Shown here one piece after another: positions 6,033 through 7,276 of a DNA stretch of 7,276 nucleotides. Each line of letters opens with the position of its first letter. Position 1 is the stretch's first letter. The stretch is from Acidimicrobiales bacterium. Its GTDB lineage: Bacteria > Actinomycetota > Acidimicrobiia > Acidimicrobiales > SHLQ01. A model generated the notes under the pieces. It did no database searches. It was not told the DNA's origin and saw nothing but the letters and a program-made list of their open reading frames with translations. Both the position numbers and the translations under genes were made by a program. Where the stretch lies: positions 1 through 7,276 of the forward strand of contig JABDJW010000259.1 in NCBI GenBank assembly GCA_013002375.1. The letters are read 5' to 3'.

Positions 6033-6046
6033 CATAGTGGTATTTC
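6033..6046 (+). promoter_or_regulatory. Possible leaderless-type promoter before the HAD-acyltransferase fusion
   Basis: CATAGT (6033-6038) matches the TAnnnT-like core poorly at its first base, but ends eight bases before the ATG at 6047. That is the spacing expected when transcription begins at or near the start codon. No Shine-Dalgarno is visible in GTGGTATTTC just before the ATG, and an in-frame TAG at 6035-6037 excludes an earlier start. Leaderless transcripts are common in actinobacteria. Confidence 0.3.
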
Positions 6047-7276
6047 ATGGCCCGTGACGCAGCGATATTCGATCTCGACCGAACTCTCATAGCCGGCTCC
6101 TCCTCACTCGTGGTGCAGCGCCACCTCGAGGAAGCCCAGATCGCCACGGCGCGCAACATCCCGTTCGCGGACAGCCTGGCCTCGTTCTACGAGAAGTTCG
6201 GCGAGAACTGGCTGATGATGCAGCCGGCCCGGTTTGCGGCTCGCGCCGCACTCGGCTGGGACGTCGATGCCGTGGACAAGGCCTGCGCGGCTGCAGCCGA
6301 CGAACTGGTCGGTCAGTTGCAGCCCTTCGCCCGCCAGGTGATCGATGACCACCGCGACGCCGGTCGGCTGTTGATGCTGGCGACGACCACGCCCGAACCG
6401 TTCGTGCGGCCGCTGATGGAAGCCTTGGAATTCGACGCGCTGGTGTGCACCCGATGGGAATCGGAGAACGGCAGCTACACCGGCGAACTCGACGGGCCAT
6501 TCGTGTGGGGTCGCACCAAGGCCGAAGCGGTCGAGGCCTGGGCCGAGGACAACGGGGTCAACCTGGCCGACAGCTACGCCTACTCCGATAGCTACTTCGA
6601 CGGACCGCTGCTCGACCTGGTCGGCAACCCGGTGGCCGTGAACCCCGATCCGCAGCTGACGGCAACGGCGTTGCTCAACGGGTGGCCGATCCGCCACCTC
6701 GACAAGTCCGAAGGGGTGGCCAAGCTACTGGGGCGCGAGCTGCAGGACTGGGGTCGCCCGTTCATGCGGCCCGAGCTGGTCGCCCCCAACGTCGATCTCC
6801 GCATCTCGGGGGCCGATAACATCCCGTCGGAGGGCCCGGCGCTCGTCGTGTTCAACCATCGGTCGTACTTCGATCCCACGGTGATGGGCCTCGTCATCGC
6901 CAAGGCCGGCCGCTCGATTCGCGGCCTCGGCAAGAAGGAAGTCTTCGACGTGCCGATCGTCGGTCGGTTCTTGAAAGCGGTCGGCGGCGTTCGCGTCGAG
7001 CGGGCCTCCGGCTCGAACGAACCGCTCGAAAAGGCAGCGGCTGCGCTCGAAGGCGGCGAGTGCGTGATGATGGCCCCGCAGGGCACGATTCCGCGGGGGC
7101 CGGCGTTCTTCGATCCAGTGCTCAAGGGCCGTTGGGGTGCGGCCAAGTTGGCTGCGCAAACCGGCGCCCCGGTTGTACCGGTCGGTTTGTGGGGCACCGA
7201 GAAGGTCTGGCCCCGCAGTGCCCGCATTCCCCGGCTGTCCCTGACCGATCGGCCGATCGTCACCGCAGTGGTGGGC
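6047..7276 (+). CDS. HAD-IB phosphatase fused to PlsC-type acyltransferase (3' end missing)
   Basis: The frame is open for 410 residues to the right edge with no stop, so the C-terminus lies outside. Domain 1 (about 1-215) is a HAD-IB hydrolase. It has DLDRTL (9-14) with Asp9 and Asp11, ATTTP (112-116) for motif II, GRTK (155-158) with Lys158 for motif III, and YSDSYFD (179-185) with the metal-binding aspartates. Domain 2 (about 240-410) is an acyltransferase with NHRSYFD (270-276, HX4D: His271, Asp276), VGGVRVER (312-319), APQGTIPRG (343-351) and APVVPVGLWG (374-383). Block III has Gln345 where classical PlsC has Glu. The layout matches actinobacterial bifunctional PlsC proteins such as mycobacterial Rv2483c, implying a role in phospholipid or triacylglycerol synthesis at the membrane. 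The phosphatase substrate is unknown. Only ATG 6047 is available, because a TAG lies four codons upstream. Confidence 0.93.
   Translation, partial: MARDAAIFDLDRTLIAGSSSLVVQRHLEEAQIATARNIPFADSLASFYEKFGENWLMMQPARFAARAALGWDVDAVDKACAAAADELVGQLQPFARQVIDDHRDAGRLLMLATTTPEPFVRPLMEALEFDALVCTRWESENGSYTGELDGPFVWGRTKAEAVEAWAEDNGVNLADSYAYSDSYFDGPLLDLVGNPVAVNPDPQLTATALLNGWPIRHLDKSEGVAKLLGRELQDWGRPFMRPELVAPNVDLRISGADNIPSEGPALVVFNHRSYFDPTVMGLVIAKAGRSIRGLGKKEVFDVPIVGRFLKAVGGVRVERASGSNEPLEKAAAALEGGECVMMAPQGTIPRGPAFFDPVLKGRWGAAKLAAQTGAPVVPVGLWGTEKVWPRSARIPRLSLTDRPIVTAVVG

Overview
This window is GC-rich, densely coded DNA that looks like the chromosome of an actinobacterium, possibly from the Acidimicrobiia. 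The clues are strong G/C preference at third codon positions, GTG starts, a HAD-phosphatase/acyltransferase fusion of the kind known from actinobacteria (Mycobacterium Rv2483c/PlsC type), and small soluble families (GYD, SRPBCC, FMN split barrel) common there. The assignment rests on these features and not on any database search. I see no tRNA, rRNA, CRISPR array, insertion sequence or phage gene.

Layout, left to right. (1) 1-257, minus strand: N-terminal part of a membrane protein that runs off the left edge. (2) 356-1672, plus: an MpaB/DUF2236-family haem oxygenase-like protein, divergent from gene 1 across about 98 bp. (3) 1721-1984: eleven tandem copies of the perfect palindrome GGGGTCAGACCCC, 25 bp apart, between two convergent genes. 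(4) 1985-2428, minus: a pyridoxamine 5'-phosphate oxidase-like protein whose stop codon touches the last palindrome. (5) 2579-3007, minus: an SRPBCC (polyketide cyclase/START-like) protein. (6) 3270-3590, plus: a GYD-domain protein, after a 262-bp divergent intergenic region. (7) 3615-4493 and 4493-5935, minus: a two-gene lipid operon, with an acyl-CoA/acyl-ACP ligase first and a PlsC-type acyltransferase second, joined by a TGATG stop/start overlap. (8) 6047 to the right edge, plus: a HAD-IB phosphatase fused to a second PlsC-type acyltransferase. It is divergent from the ligase and has no stop codon in the window.

The right half reads as a phospholipid acylation locus. A ligase can activate fatty acids, its partner can transfer them to a lysophospholipid or glycerophosphate, and the divergent fusion brings a second acyltransferase and a phosphatase. 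The ligase-acyltransferase pair resembles a split Aas system. The left half is a set of unlinked accessory genes.

The most unusual element is the 264-bp palindromic array. Read on the minus strand, each unit is a short GC hairpin followed by a short T-rich stretch, so the array looks like eleven terminator-like modules in series directly behind the oxidase-like gene. The ligase also has an atypical nucleotide-binding loop.
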